Notes: generated by a model from the sequence alone, not told the origin. 64,000 nt of DNA from Haloferula sp. BvORR071 (GCF_000739615.1 NZ_BATP01000001.1:113809-177808); one strand, 5' to 3'. Numbered from the stretch's first letter, positions 9,265 to 15,979 are shown. Translations and numbers: made by a program.

Positions 9265-9734
9265 TCATCGAGGGACCCTGGTAAGCAGGAAGGTTCCCCG
9301 CTCAGGCTCCCGAATTTGGTTTGCTGTCGACAGGATACCGAGGTTCCCGGTTTTCAAATCGTAGTAGTCGACGGCGATCGGTATCCATTGGGCATCGTCA
9401 TTGTCTGGTGCGGCATCGACGTAAGCATGGAATTCGAGATCGTCGATGAGCCCCGAAGCACTAAGGGGAGATCCTCGTCGTGCATAAGGTTGAGGCCCCT
9501 CTTTTGCGTGTACTGATTGAGGGTGCGATTGATCTTCGCAGGACCGTTCTGCATCAGCTTCGGAGCACTGGCGTGCCAAGATTGTCGGGCATCCTTTTCC
9601 TCGGACGTAGCAGCGGAAGTGATCTCCGGGGATGCGGTGCCACTTTGAGGGGATCCCTTGAATTTCACGACGAAGACCAACCCGACCACCGCCGCAAGTC
9701 CCAGAACCAAGGTGATGATCTCACGGGATTTCAT
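9265..9734 (-). CDS. membrane-anchored hypothetical protein, probably frameshifted
   Basis: The ATG at 9734 starts MKSREIITLVLGLAAVVGLV, a single N-terminal membrane anchor, followed by a Ser/Thr/Glu-rich linker. The initial frame degrades into a Ser/Thr/Met-rich tail ending at 9354. The overlapping frame gives a protein-like tail instead (GLIDDLEFHAYVDA, IPIAVDYYDLKTGNL) ending at 9265. The best reading joins both near 9451-9470, between a C4 and a G4 run, needing one extra base; the product would be about 156 residues. Function is unknown. Its terminator follows at 9175-9204 and a lipoprotein gene lies 26 bp upstream. Confidence 0.55.
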
Positions 9735-9759
9735 TGTTCTATGGATGCTTGGGTTAGGG

Positions 9760-10119
9760 TCAGTCGAGTTTCTTGAGAATCTCAATGCGGCGCTTGGAGA
9801 GAACCTCGAAGCGTTTCCGGATCTGATCGAGCGAGTAGCTGGCGGCGCTGGCCTGGTTGGAGGCGTCGTAGGCTGTGCTCGCGCCGTCATTGGCCAGGTC
9901 GTAGTCGCCGGAGACGGCTCCGTAACCTGCAGCGAATGAACCGATGAAGGCGTCGAATTCCGCGCTGCTCATCTGGGCCTGGTGCTGCCGGGCGGCGATA
10001 CTGAGTTGTGCAATCTCGGTCTGGATGGAGCGGAGTTCGGCTCTGAGTTCGGATTTATTGGGGCCACAGGCTGCCAAGAGCAGGATGATGGCGAGGGGGA
10101 GGCAATGTGGTTTCTTCAT
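9760..10119 (-). CDS. small lipoprotein with helical domain
   Basis: From the ATG at 10119 the 119-residue product starts MKKPHCLPLAIILLLAAC, a signal peptide with lipobox LAAC. A charged coiled-coil-like segment follows (KSELRAELRSIQTEIAQLSIAARQHQ), then a small-residue region and a basic helical end (IRKRFEVLSKRRIEILKKLD). It is likely anchored to a membrane with a helical periplasmic part. The leader before the start is C/A-rich with no Shine-Dalgarno. It is transcribed away from the XRE regulator, and the intergenic region holds two operator-like repeats. Function is unknown; control by the XRE protein is inference. Confidence 0.7.
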   Translation of the reverse strand: MKKPHCLPLAIILLLAACGPNKSELRAELRSIQTEIAQLSIAARQHQAQMSSAEFDAFIGSFAAGYGAVSGDYDLANDGASTAYDASNQASAASYSLDQIRKRFEVLSKRRIEILKKLD

Positions 10120-10148
10120 GGATGGAGGTGTTGGAGGAGTGGCAGGAA

Positions 10149-10217
10149 CCGGATTGCTCCGATATTGGAGCAATCCGGCATCTTTGCCGGGATAGGGTCA
10201 AGCTCCGACTTCGGAGC
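10149..10217. promoter_or_regulatory. two operator-like repeats GCTCC-N6-GGAGC between divergent genes
   Basis: Two copies of GCTCC, six bases, GGAGCAAT lie at 10156-10174 and 10203-10220. The first is part of a longer perfect repeat (CCGGATTGCTCC at 10149-10160 and GGAGCAATCCGG at 10167-10178). The second overlaps the start codon of the XRE gene. Their identical spacing and their place between the divergent lipoprotein and XRE genes fit autoregulation by the XRE protein. Confidence 0.6.
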
Positions 10218-10218
10218 A

Positions 10219-10497
10219 ATGGCGGCTGGAAAACAGAATCTGGTGGGTGGTCGCGTTCGCAAGCTCCGGACGACGGCCGGACTGTCCCAGGAGTCGCTTG
10301 CGGCGAGATGCGGGGCGGCAGGCTGGGACGTGAGCCGCGGAACCTTCGCCAAGATCGAAGCAGGCCTGCGCCGGGTGAACGACGCGGAATTGCTTATCCT
10401 GGCGAAGGCCTTGCGCTGCACGGTCGGAGACCTGCTGGAAGGGTTTCCGGCCAAGGCCATCGCCGACGTGTTGCGTCAGGGCGAGGCCGGTGGCTGA
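10219..10497 (+). CDS. XRE-family transcriptional regulator
   Basis: The product is 92 residues from the ATG at 10219. A Cro/C1-type helix-turn-helix occupies about residues 10-70: VRKLRTTAGLSQESLAARCG, then FAKIEAGLRRVNDAELLILAKALRCTVGDLL, the usual L-S-Q-x-x-L-A and I-E-x-G-x-R signature. It clearly resembles the second XRE gene of this element (15713-15979), so the two are paralogues. It is divergent from the lipoprotein gene, with two operator-like repeats between, one overlapping its own start. It overlaps the convergent 10476-10733 gene by 22 bp. It is probably an autoregulated repressor of element genes. Confidence 0.85.
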   Translation: MAAGKQNLVGGRVRKLRTTAGLSQESLAARCGAAGWDVSRGTFAKIEAGLRRVNDAELLILAKALRCTVGDLLEGFPAKAIADVLRQGEAGG

Positions 10498-10733
10498 GCG
10501 AAACCCGGTTGCAGGTTGGCTTGCTCCCACTCGAGGCAGGCCTCGCGCGAGGGATTGGAATGGAGGAGTTGCAGGGTATCCGCGCAGCGGACCTCCCAGC
10601 ATTGCTCCTCCGGGTTGAAGTCGATCGCAGTGGCCCGGACGACATGGAGCCGTCCGAGTTGCCTGAGATCGATCGCTTCCGTGTAGATGCAGTCGACGGC
10701 CCCTCTGGGATCGAAACGCAGTGTCGTTTTCAT
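10476..10733 (-). CDS. hypothetical protein, 85 aa
   Basis: An 85-residue protein begins MKTTLRFDPRGAVDCIYTEAIDL and has the mixed pattern of a compact alpha/beta domain (LHVVRATAIDFNPEEQCWEVR, then PSREACLEWEQANLQPG). The start overlaps the stop of the DUF2997 gene by the ATGA arrangement, so it is translationally coupled to DUF1257-DUF2997 and is the third gene of that set. No family is recognised. The conserved linkage suggests a shared task with those proteins. Confidence 0.65.
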   Translation of the reverse strand: MKTTLRFDPRGAVDCIYTEAIDLRQLGRLHVVRATAIDFNPEEQCWEVRCADTLQLLHSNPSREACLEWEQANLQPGFAQPPASP

Positions 10734-10930
10734 GATCCTCCGAGGGATTGCTGTTGCTGGACGTTGACGCCGCCCTGCCGGTGCTCCGGCTTGAGCGTGC
10801 GCCCGGTGGGCTTGCCAAGGGCCTGCTCGATACTCTGCGTGGCGGCCTCGCAGCCCTTGCCCTGGAAGCCCTCAGCCTCCACTTGAATGTCACCGGTCGG
10901 CGACACCCGAACGAGGATGCGACGGCTCAA
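10730..10930 (-). CDS. DUF2997 family small protein
   Basis: The protein has 66 residues with a TTG start at 10930, chosen because a strong Shine-Dalgarno (AAGGAGG, plus-strand CCTCCTT at 10937-10943) precedes it. The sequence RRILVRVSPTGDIQVEAEGFQGKGCEAAT, followed by an ALG and a polar tail, matches DUF2997: a beta-hairpin with G-x-x-x-V-E-x-x-G-F-x-G, a conserved Cys and a short helix. It overlaps the end of the DUF1257 gene (TTGA) and the start of the next gene (ATGA). DUF2997, DUF1257 and Ycf46-type ATPases tend to occur together; the function is not known. Confidence 0.75.
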   Translation of the reverse strand: MSRRILVRVSPTGDIQVEAEGFQGKGCEAATQSIEQALGKPTGRTLKPEHRQGGVNVQQQQSLGGS

Positions 10931-11313
10931 AGCACACCTCCTTCCAACGTGACTAGCACGGAGCCATCGGCTTCGAGCCGGCGGTTGAAGCGCAGGCCTC
11001 GGGTCCGGGCTTCCCGGATCGTCTTTTGAACGCCGTAGTTCTGCAGGAGTCGGCCGAAGCCGGCACCCACTTCGCGTTCGACATGACCGTTCCACCAGTC
11101 GGTGGTCAGGGAATAACGTCCGCCGTCCTCGGAAGGATCGACAGCGATGTCATAGGGGCCTTTCAACCGGACTACCCGGTGGGCTGTCCGGTTGATGCCA
11201 GCGTAGCCGCGGCACATGATCCCGGATTCCAGCACGAGGTCGAGTTCGGTGCAGGCGTCGCGAAGTGCTTCGAGGTCACGGACCTCAGTCTTGATGGTTG
11301 TGAAGTGAGACAT
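10927..11313 (-). CDS. DUF1257 (Ycf35-like) protein
   Basis: From the ATG at 11313 the product is 128 residues beginning MSHFTTIKTEVRDLEALRDA, the hallmark DUF1257/Ycf35 opening. The middle GYAGINRTAHRVVRLKGPYDIAV and the segment GRLLQNYGVQKTIREARTRG also fit the family. A longer frame to 11358 would start inside a hairpin and is unlikely. Ycf35 proteins are best known from cyanobacteria and algal plastids; their role is unresolved. Here the gene leads a coupled set with DUF2997 and an unknown gene, in the same element as a Ycf46 ATPase. Confidence 0.85.
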   Translation of the reverse strand: MSHFTTIKTEVRDLEALRDACTELDLVLESGIMCRGYAGINRTAHRVVRLKGPYDIAVDPSEDGGRYSLTTDWWNGHVEREVGAGFGRLLQNYGVQKTIREARTRGLRFNRRLEADGSVLVTLEGGVL

Positions 11314-11351
11314 GGGAAATTGCGAATGATCGTTGAATTGAAGGTTAGTTA

Positions 11352-11392
11352 CGCGCAAAGGGCGGCCCCGCGATGGAGCCGCCCTTTGCGCG
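11352..11392 (-). terminator. 15-bp perfect inverted repeat upstream of DUF1257
   Basis: Arms CGCGCAAAGGGCGGC (11352-11366) and GCCGCCCTTTGCGCG (11378-11392) are perfectly complementary with an 11-nt loop. There is no T-run on the minus strand. It may end transcription from the HExxH gene or act as an attenuator before DUF1257. Confidence 0.45.
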
Positions 11393-11540
11393 CGTTAGTT
11401 GGGCGATCTTTGGCTAGTCAGGTAGTGGAGGTGGTTTCTTTGGCAGGAGTCGTGGTGGTTGGAAAAGATGGAGAGTTGGGATGGAGTCAGGGGTGTCGGG
11501 TGATGGATGGCAGCACGGTGGGAAAGGTATGCCGGTACGC

Positions 11541-11575
11541 GCCGATGCCCGCGCGGAGACAACGCGGGCATCGGC
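11541..11575 (-). terminator. 13-bp perfect inverted repeat downstream of the HExxH gene
   Basis: Arms GCCGATGCCCGCG (11541-11553) and CGCGGGCATCGGC (11563-11575) form a perfect stem with a 9-nt loop. It lies 25 bp past the stop of the HExxH gene, so it could be its transcription terminator, though there is no T-run. Confidence 0.45.
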
Positions 11576-11599
11576 GGCAGCTATGCTATGGAGAAGGGT

Positions 11600-12154
11600 T
11601 CAGGTCATCCGGGAGAGCCCGTGATCCCAGCAGGTTTGCCAAAGTCCACGGAGGTCCGTGGGAGGAGGCTCGGCGAAATCTTCGCTGGCATACATGAGCG
11701 CGATCAGCTCGCAGAACCGCTCTTGGCCTCCAGCTCGTGCCCCGTACCAAGAAGGCTCACCTGGCGGCCGATGCGGTCCAGGTAGCCACGACAGTCGGCC
11801 GGACGCCGCCGTCTTCCATGACTCGGTCCTGTAGAGTTCAAGGTAGTCCGCCGGTGCCGGTTCGCCGAATGCTTCCCGAAACTTTTTCCAGTGCAGGGGA
11901 CGGTATTCGTTCCAGAGGACATGTCCGAGTTCATGCATGGCGAACCAGTTTCTCAGGAAGGAGGTCGGGTAGCGTCCCATGTTCAACCGGGAGGTCGTGC
12001 CGTTGAAGACAACCTCCGAGCCGCCGAGTGGAAGATCCCATTTCGTGGTGATCGTGAAGCGAGGCACGCGGATACCACAGGAGAGGAGATAGGCAGCCGC
12101 CTGTTGGACCGCGTCGCGGGCGAGCTGTTGGCTCTTTGTGGGTGGTGTCTTCAT
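11600..12154 (-). CDS. HExxH zinc-metallopeptidase-like protein
   Basis: The 184-residue product has the zinc-binding motif HELGH within NWFAMHELGHVLWNEY (about residues 72-87), typical of zincin peptidases where the two His bind zinc and Glu is the base. A third ligand may be Glu in ERFCELIALMYASEDF near residue 150, as in ImmA-like or SprT-like arrangements, but the exact family is unclear. No signal peptide is present, so it acts in the cytoplasm. In mobile elements such proteins often cleave a repressor. Two XRE repressors are encoded in this element, but a link is inference. The leader is A/C-rich and lacks a Shine-Dalgarno. Confidence 0.65.
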   Translation of the reverse strand: MKTPPTKSQQLARDAVQQAAAYLLSCGIRVPRFTITTKWDLPLGGSEVVFNGTTSRLNMGRYPTSFLRNWFAMHELGHVLWNEYRPLHWKKFREAFGEPAPADYLELYRTESWKTAASGRLSWLPGPHRPPGEPSWYGARAGGQERFCELIALMYASEDFAEPPPTDLRGLWQTCWDHGLSRMT

Positions 12155-12172
12155 TGGTTGGAGAAATGACCA

Positions 12173-12207
12173 TCCACCCCGCAGGACGCAAGTCTCTGCC
12201 GGGTGGA
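12173..12207 (-). terminator. imperfect inverted repeat between two element genes
   Basis: TCCACCC and GCAG (12173-12184) pair with CTGC and GGGTGGA (12197-12207) around a C-C mismatch. It sits between the gene ending at 12220 and the HExxH gene start at 12154, the same position as the other hairpins of this element. Confidence 0.4.
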
Positions 12208-12219
12208 CGGATGGTGTTG

Positions 12220-13239
12220 CTAGCTGGCCACTGCGAGCTTTCGCCCGCCGAGTTGGCCGAAGCGGCTCAAGACGTCGCGACCTTCGGTACGGACCATTGC
12301 GACAGCATTGGAGCGGAGTTGGTCGAGCCCCGCGCGGAGGCTCTGCATCGCGTTGCTATCGTTGCGGTAGTCCTCAGCGCTGCGGGTGAGCAATTCCTGG
12401 CGGAAGCGCTCCAGCGTGGACTCCAGATGGGAGTCGCCCGCGAAGTTCAGGCTACGGAAGCTGTCGATGAACGACGTCAGCCTGTTCAGCGTGCGTTGAT
12501 GGACTCCTCCTTCGCTGCCATCGATGGTCGCAAGGACGTCCGCAGCGAGCCGGGCGGTTTCTTCCCGGAGAGTCGTCACACTCTCCCGGATGAAGCCGTC
12601 CAGGTCGCTTTGGAGCCGGCGCTGCGCATCCTCCGCCACGCGGCGGCGCTGGTCGACAATCTCCATCTGGTCGATGGATTCCGAGACTTCCAGGCGGAGG
12701 TTCTCGGGTGCCGCAATCTGGAAGAACTTCGACTCGAACCCGAAGCGCTTGGTGATATCTCCAGCAGGAGGGAAGGATTGCTCGATGGTGATGAGCAGCC
12801 GCTCCGCGCTATCATTGAGGTTGCGGGCTGCTTCCCGCCACTCCTCCATCGCCTTCTCCCGCAGCGGGCCGTAACCGGCGACGAAATCAAGAGTGGCTTC
12901 GCGGAATTCATCGCGGAGCTTGTCGAGCCCCTCGGTGAGCCCGGCCAACCGGGGATTGGGAACGAAGCGGGCGATCCCGCCGAGGAAGGGGAACGACGAT
13001 CCCTCCACGAGCGCGTGGGCCCGGGACTCGATCAGCGAGAAGGCCGCCAGGGCTTCCCGGGGAACCAGACGTTTATGACCGAGCTGGATCAATCGGTCGC
13101 TGACATTGGCAGGGTCGAGGCCGAGGTCTTCGGCGTTGAGTCGCTTGCAACCTCGCCAGTATCGAACCGAGGTGGCGCAAAGGACTCCGCGTCGGCATAC
13201 AGCTTCAAGCAGTGGCAGGTTGTATTGAGTTTGGGACAT
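12220..13239 (-). CDS. large helical protein, DUF3150-like
   Basis: This 339-residue protein starts MSQTQYNLPLLEAVCRRGVL. It is helical and rich in Arg/Glu and Leu (RRRVAEDAQRRLQSDLDGFI, LREETARLAADVLATID), with coiled-coil-like stretches through the second half. The order of segments, with LPREALAAFSLIESRAHALVE early and a long helical tail, resembles DUF3150 proteins found on plasmids and phages, but I hold this weakly. It is transcribed in line with its neighbours and separated from them by hairpins. No catalytic motif is visible, so a structural or DNA-associated role is possible. Confidence 0.5.
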   Translation of the reverse strand: MSQTQYNLPLLEAVCRRGVLCATSVRYWRGCKRLNAEDLGLDPANVSDRLIQLGHKRLVPREALAAFSLIESRAHALVEGSSFPFLGGIARFVPNPRLAGLTEGLDKLRDEFREATLDFVAGYGPLREKAMEEWREAARNLNDSAERLLITIEQSFPPAGDITKRFGFESKFFQIAAPENLRLEVSESIDQMEIVDQRRRVAEDAQRRLQSDLDGFIRESVTTLREETARLAADVLATIDGSEGGVHQRTLNRLTSFIDSFRSLNFAGDSHLESTLERFRQELLTRSAEDYRNDSNAMQSLRAGLDQLRSNAVAMVRTEGRDVLSRFGQLGGRKLAVAS

Positions 13240-13276
13240 ATAGGTGGTTGTTGGAATTGATCGTTATGGCTGGAAA

Positions 13277-13317
13277 CGAAGCGCCCGCCGGGTCTCGGAG
13301 ACCGGGCGGGCGCTTCG
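13277..13317 (-). terminator. 18-bp inverted repeat with one mismatch
   Basis: CGAAGCGCCCGCC (13277-13289) pairs with GGCGGGCGCTTCG (13305-13317). After one mismatch, GGTCT pairs with AGACC around a 3-nt loop. On the minus strand TTTCC follows. It lies between the 45-residue membrane protein gene and the 13239 gene and is a likely terminator. Confidence 0.5.
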
Positions 13318-13333
13318 CGGATGGACTGGCTTT

Positions 13334-13471
13334 CTATCTCGTCAGGCGGGCGATCACGATGGTGGCAATCACTCCAAGCAGCATCGGCAAGTAGAAGTCG
13401 TCGATGATTTGAAGGGACAGCGCCGCTATCGAGAGGCCAGCGAAGACGGATATGATGAGGTTGGCATTCAT
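13334..13471 (-). CDS. small two-helix membrane protein, 45 aa
   Basis: From the ATG at 13471 the codons read MNANLIISVFAGLSIAALSL, a short polar turn (QIIDDFYL), then PMLLGVIATIVIARLTR and a TAG at 13334-13336. This gives two hydrophobic segments of membrane-spanning length joined by an acidic turn. It lies 9 bp after the stop of the small lipoprotein gene on the same strand and before a strong hairpin, so the two form a membrane-protein pair. Small paired membrane proteins occur in phage lysis cassettes and toxin systems, but nothing here proves either role. Confidence 0.6.
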   Translation of the reverse strand: MNANLIISVFAGLSIAALSLQIIDDFYLPMLLGVIATIVIARLTR

Positions 13472-13480
13472 GGTGGATTC

Positions 13481-13675
13481 TTAGCGCAAAAGGCGCCCTA
13501 GAGTCAGGACCACAGAGGCTCCGAGGAACGCGTAGGCGAGGGTTTTGATACCGTCGCCCAGCGGTTTGGTGTCGGTGACGTAGGGTGCCGGGCATGCACG
13601 TGGTGTGGCCTCGCTGCACGAGTTGCATAGCAGCAGTAGGGCGAGGCATCCGGTAAGGAGGAGGGTGCGCTTCAT
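13481..13675 (-). CDS. small lipoprotein with C-terminal membrane segment, 64 aa
   Basis: The ATG at 13675 is preceded by a clear Shine-Dalgarno (AAGGAGGG) and overlaps the stop of the nuclease gene by ATGA, which decides this start over the longer frame. The product begins MKRTLLLTGCLALLLLCNSC, a signal peptide with lipobox-like CNSC. A short Cys/Pro-containing region follows, then a second hydrophobic stretch LAYAFLGASVVLTLGRLLR. Function is unknown. It is coupled to the nuclease upstream and followed by another tiny membrane protein. Confidence 0.65.
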   Translation of the reverse strand: MKRTLLLTGCLALLLLCNSCSEATPRACPAPYVTDTKPLGDGIKTLAYAFLGASVVLTLGRLLR

Positions 13676-14502
13676 GCTGCCGCCCTCCTTTCCGACATCA
13701 CTCCAGGCCAGCGCTTGCACTCGTTCCGGTACTGGCACGACATGCATGTCATTCCGGGTTGCGGATGGAAGCGCCCTTCCGACATTCCACTGACGGCGGT
13801 GTCGATCAGACGGACCACCCGGTCCTTCCGCTTCCGATCCGCCGCCGGCGACGATACCCGAAAGACCTGCGGCACTTTCGTTTTTACGAGATAGACTAGG
13901 TCGAGGGATGCAGGCTTCTCGCCCGTCGCCACCTCCAGTAGAAGCTGGTAGGCTACAAGCTGGATTTCGTGGTCGAAGGCTGCATGCTGCGAATCGGGTT
14001 TCGCCGCGACCGATTTGAAGTCGACCGGAGTGAAGTTGTCGGTCACTAGGTCGAGGACTCCCGTGAGCGGCACCGCAAGGCCAGGAATGGTCTCAGTGAG
14101 AGGGACCTCGACCCCCCGGGGCTTCCCACGAAGTACTTCTGGGGAATCCAGATAGGCGGCAACGATGCAAAGTCCGGCGAGGCGCGACTTCTCGCGCTCG
14201 CCTTCCTTCCAGCGCACCGGGCCTTCCTCCTGCTCCAGCTTGAGGAAGGCATCTCCGAAGGCTGCGGCAACAACCTCCGGGGAATCGTCAGTGCCACGCC
14301 AGCGCGCCAAGTGGAATGCCTGGAGTGCGGAGTGGACCGCTTTCCCCAGATGCAGCGCCGGGGTGGTCGGCTTCCTGATCTCCGCCACCCGCTCGAAGTA
14401 GAAGCGGAGCGAGCAGGCGAGGTAGGACTTCGCGGCGGACGGACTGATGTAATCCGGGAGCGAGGAGATCCCGGACTTCTGTGGACTAGCGAAGGCGATC
14501 AT
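13672..14502 (-). CDS. PD-(D/E)XK nuclease, RecB/Cas4-like
   Basis: The 276-residue protein starts with ISPSAAKSYLACSLRFYFERV, the family's S-x-S-x-x-x-x-x-x-x-C-x-x-x-F/Y opening, then LHLGKAVHSALQAF. The catalytic core is visible: GVLDLVTDNFTPVDFKS supplies the D and D-x-K, followed by a Q-x-x-x-Y motif (EIQLVAYQLLLEV). The C-terminus has CMSCQYRNEC, which with the N-terminal Cys matches the four-cysteine Fe-S cluster of Cas4/AddB-type nucleases. It probably acts on element or invading DNA ends during recombination or replication. No cas genes or CRISPR array are present, so it is not an adaptation protein here. It overlaps both neighbouring genes by 4 bp. Confidence 0.85.
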   Translation of the reverse strand: MIAFASPQKSGISSLPDYISPSAAKSYLACSLRFYFERVAEIRKPTTPALHLGKAVHSALQAFHLARWRGTDDSPEVVAAAFGDAFLKLEQEEGPVRWKEGEREKSRLAGLCIVAAYLDSPEVLRGKPRGVEVPLTETIPGLAVPLTGVLDLVTDNFTPVDFKSVAAKPDSQHAAFDHEIQLVAYQLLLEVATGEKPASLDLVYLVKTKVPQVFRVSSPAADRKRKDRVVRLIDTAVSGMSEGRFHPQPGMTCMSCQYRNECKRWPGVMSERRAAA

Positions 14503-15029
14503 CGGCGACCTCCTCCGTTGTTGCCGTTGACGCCCGCGTAGGCGGAGCGGCGACGGGTAGTAACCGGGTTCTTCGGCCCGCCGTGAGCTTCCAGAAGCTC
14601 GTCTATAAGACCCGAGGCCTCCACCTTGTTAAGTTGGCGGACGCCCTTGCCGAAGCGCTCGATGGCTAGGTTTTCGACATCAGCTTTCTCAAGATGGTGC
14701 TCGGCGACGAGGTTCTCGATCAGCTCTCTCTGCTTTTCCGAGCACTTCCAAGGGCTGCTGGGAGCTGGGCGCCCGGTGCCCTTTGTCAGCCCACCGGAAG
14801 CAGCGGGTGGTGCTTGATCGGTCATCCCGTAGTCTCCGGGAGGAACGAAGCCGGTATGTTGGATCTGCTCGTCGACGTTGGTCTGGAGCAGCTCGTAGAT
14901 GCGGGCAGCTTCCGCCGGCACATCGTCTGTTGTCACGAGTTCGGTCTCGATCTCGACGCTAAACTGGTGGGACGAGTAGCCTGGGAGACCTAGGCGCTTG
15001 CTGTAGTTTGCAATCAATTTGATAGCCAT
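14499..15029 (-). CDS. hypothetical protein coupled to the nuclease
   Basis: The ATG at 15029 gives 176 residues beginning MAIKLIANYSKRLGLPGYSS. The N-terminal part is a beta-rich domain (HQFSVEIETELVTTDD, then a helix EAARIYELLQTNVDEQI). A Pro/Gly linker is followed by a helical C-terminal domain (CSEKQRELIENLVAEHHL, LNKVEASGLIDELLEAHGG) and a Gly/Arg-rich end. Its stop overlaps the nuclease start (ATGA), so the two are co-translated and may work together. Single-strand-binding or nuclease-partner roles are possible but unproven. The leader is strongly C/A-rich. Confidence 0.6.
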   Translation of the reverse strand: MAIKLIANYSKRLGLPGYSSHQFSVEIETELVTTDDVPAEAARIYELLQTNVDEQIQHTGFVPPGDYGMTDQAPPAASGGLTKGTGRPAPSSPWKCSEKQRELIENLVAEHHLEKADVENLAIERFGKGVRQLNKVEASGLIDELLEAHGGPKNPVTTRRRSAYAGVNGNNGGGRR

Positions 15030-15073
15030 GGCTGGTTGGGGTTGGTGGTGGATTTGGTGGAGGTTCGTACGCA

Positions 15074-15112
15074 GCAAGCCCCCGGCTCTCGCTTGGAGAA
15101 CCGGGGGCTTGC
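15074..15112 (-). terminator. 12-bp perfect inverted repeat before the nuclease operon
   Basis: Arms GCAAGCCCCCGG (15074-15085) and CCGGGGGCTTGC (15101-15112) are perfectly complementary, with further CTCTC/GAGAA-type pairing inside. It lies between the stop of the 15134 gene and the start at 15029, like the other junction hairpins of this element. Confidence 0.45.
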
Positions 15113-15133
15113 GAGCGACGGACGAGTGGTGGA

Positions 15134-15337
15134 TCAGGCGACCGCCTTGCCCGAAGGGCTAGGCGGGCTTGGGTCCGGGAGGATGATCAACGCGGTGACG
15201 TTGGTCCCTAGCGCCTCCCGCAGGAGCAGGTCGGCCAAACGGGTCATCGGCATGCGCTGGCGCTGCCCTTCGTGGTAGAGTGCCCGGATCACATCATCTG
15301 AGAGAGCCGGGCTGTAGAGGGTGCGAGGCATAGACAA
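15134..15337 (-). CDS. small ribbon-helix-helix-like protein
   Basis: The 67-residue protein reads MSMPRTLYSPALSDDVIRAL, then HEGQRQRMPMTRLADLLLREAL. A short strand with basic/polar residues, helix 1, a turn and helix 2 fit a ribbon-helix-helix DNA-binding fold, such as CopG-like antitoxin or plasmid-control proteins. A second start six bases inside (MPRTL) is possible. A cluster of TGCARTGG repeats lies 80-130 bp upstream and could be its own operator. The family call is by pattern only. Confidence 0.5.
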   Translation of the reverse strand: MSMPRTLYSPALSDDVIRALYHEGQRQRMPMTRLADLLLREALGTNVTALIILPDPSPPSPSGKAVA

Positions 15338-15712
15338 AGTGCGGTTTCTTCAGAATCTTATGGCACTGGAAAGACCGGATTTGCGCTGCCTGTGGCCTGC
15401 AGTTCATCGCGGTGGGCATGCAATGGCTGCCGCAGTCCATTTGCAGTGGGATGCATTGCATGCAGTGGTATTCCAAGCCGGGAGGTGAGGTGACAGCGGA
15501 GGGGGGAGGGGCGATTTCTTGACAGTTTTCGCCAAGGACTGAATGAAGCGAGTAGACTGCGGTCTCAGCTTCTCAGCGTGCCCTCAAGGATGTCTCGTCC
15601 GACCTGCCGCCGGGCTCAAGCTGCTCTCTCCATCGCGGCGAAGAATCACGGGACCAAGCGTAGTCCTGACCGTTGCACGGCGCTACTACTCGGCACTCAG
15701 CCGATCGACCGT
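15338..15712. promoter_or_regulatory. intergenic region with TGCARTGG repeats
   Basis: No gene is visible. TGCARTGG occurs three times (15419-15426, 15442-15449, 15461-15468), and ATGCATTGCAT forms a small palindrome at 15451-15461. The cluster sits upstream of the ribbon-helix-helix-like gene and downstream of the second XRE gene, so it may bind one of these regulators. The rest has no recognisable structure. Confidence 0.35.
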
Positions 15713-15979
15713 TCACTTCTTGCTGCGGAAGCAATCGCGGTAAAGCGGCTCCTCGGGAAACAGGCTTGCGACGTCGGTCTTCAATGCCCGGGCCAAGTGG
15801 ATCAGCTCGATGTCGCCAACCCACCGCAGACCGCCTTCAATCTTCGCAATGGTGTCGCGGGCGATGTCCCATCCCAGAAGCTGGCATGCAGCGGCGAGTT
15901 CGGCTTGGGACATGCCACCGGCCGTGCGAAGCTTGGCTACTTGTCGCCCGACCACGTTGAGAGGGTAGGAACGAGCCAT
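15713..15979 (-). CDS. XRE-family transcriptional regulator (second copy)
   Basis: The product is 88 residues with a Cro/C1-type helix-turn-helix: VAKLRTAGGMSQAELAAACQ, then TIAKIEGGLRWVGDIELIHLARALKTDV. It parallels the 10219-10497 regulator over its whole helix-turn-helix and is a paralogue. It is divergent from the secreted-protein gene at 16045. The 65-bp space between holds repeated GAGCACAG half-sites, one overlapping the neighbour's start codon. That layout is typical for a repressor controlling itself and the divergent gene. Confidence 0.85.
   Translation of the reverse strand: MARSYPLNVVGRQVAKLRTAGGMSQAELAAACQLLGWDIARDTIAKIEGGLRWVGDIELIHLARALKTDVASLFPEEPLYRDCFRSKK

Noticed and set aside
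12136..13260. 374-residue plus-strand frame opposite the DUF3150-like gene
   Set aside because: The minus-strand frame fits the gene order, spacing and hairpin positions; the plus-strand one has no start context.
13672..14502. Cas4 adaptation nuclease
   Set aside because: The fold motifs fit, but there are no other cas genes and no CRISPR array, so a general PD-(D/E)XK nuclease is the safer call.
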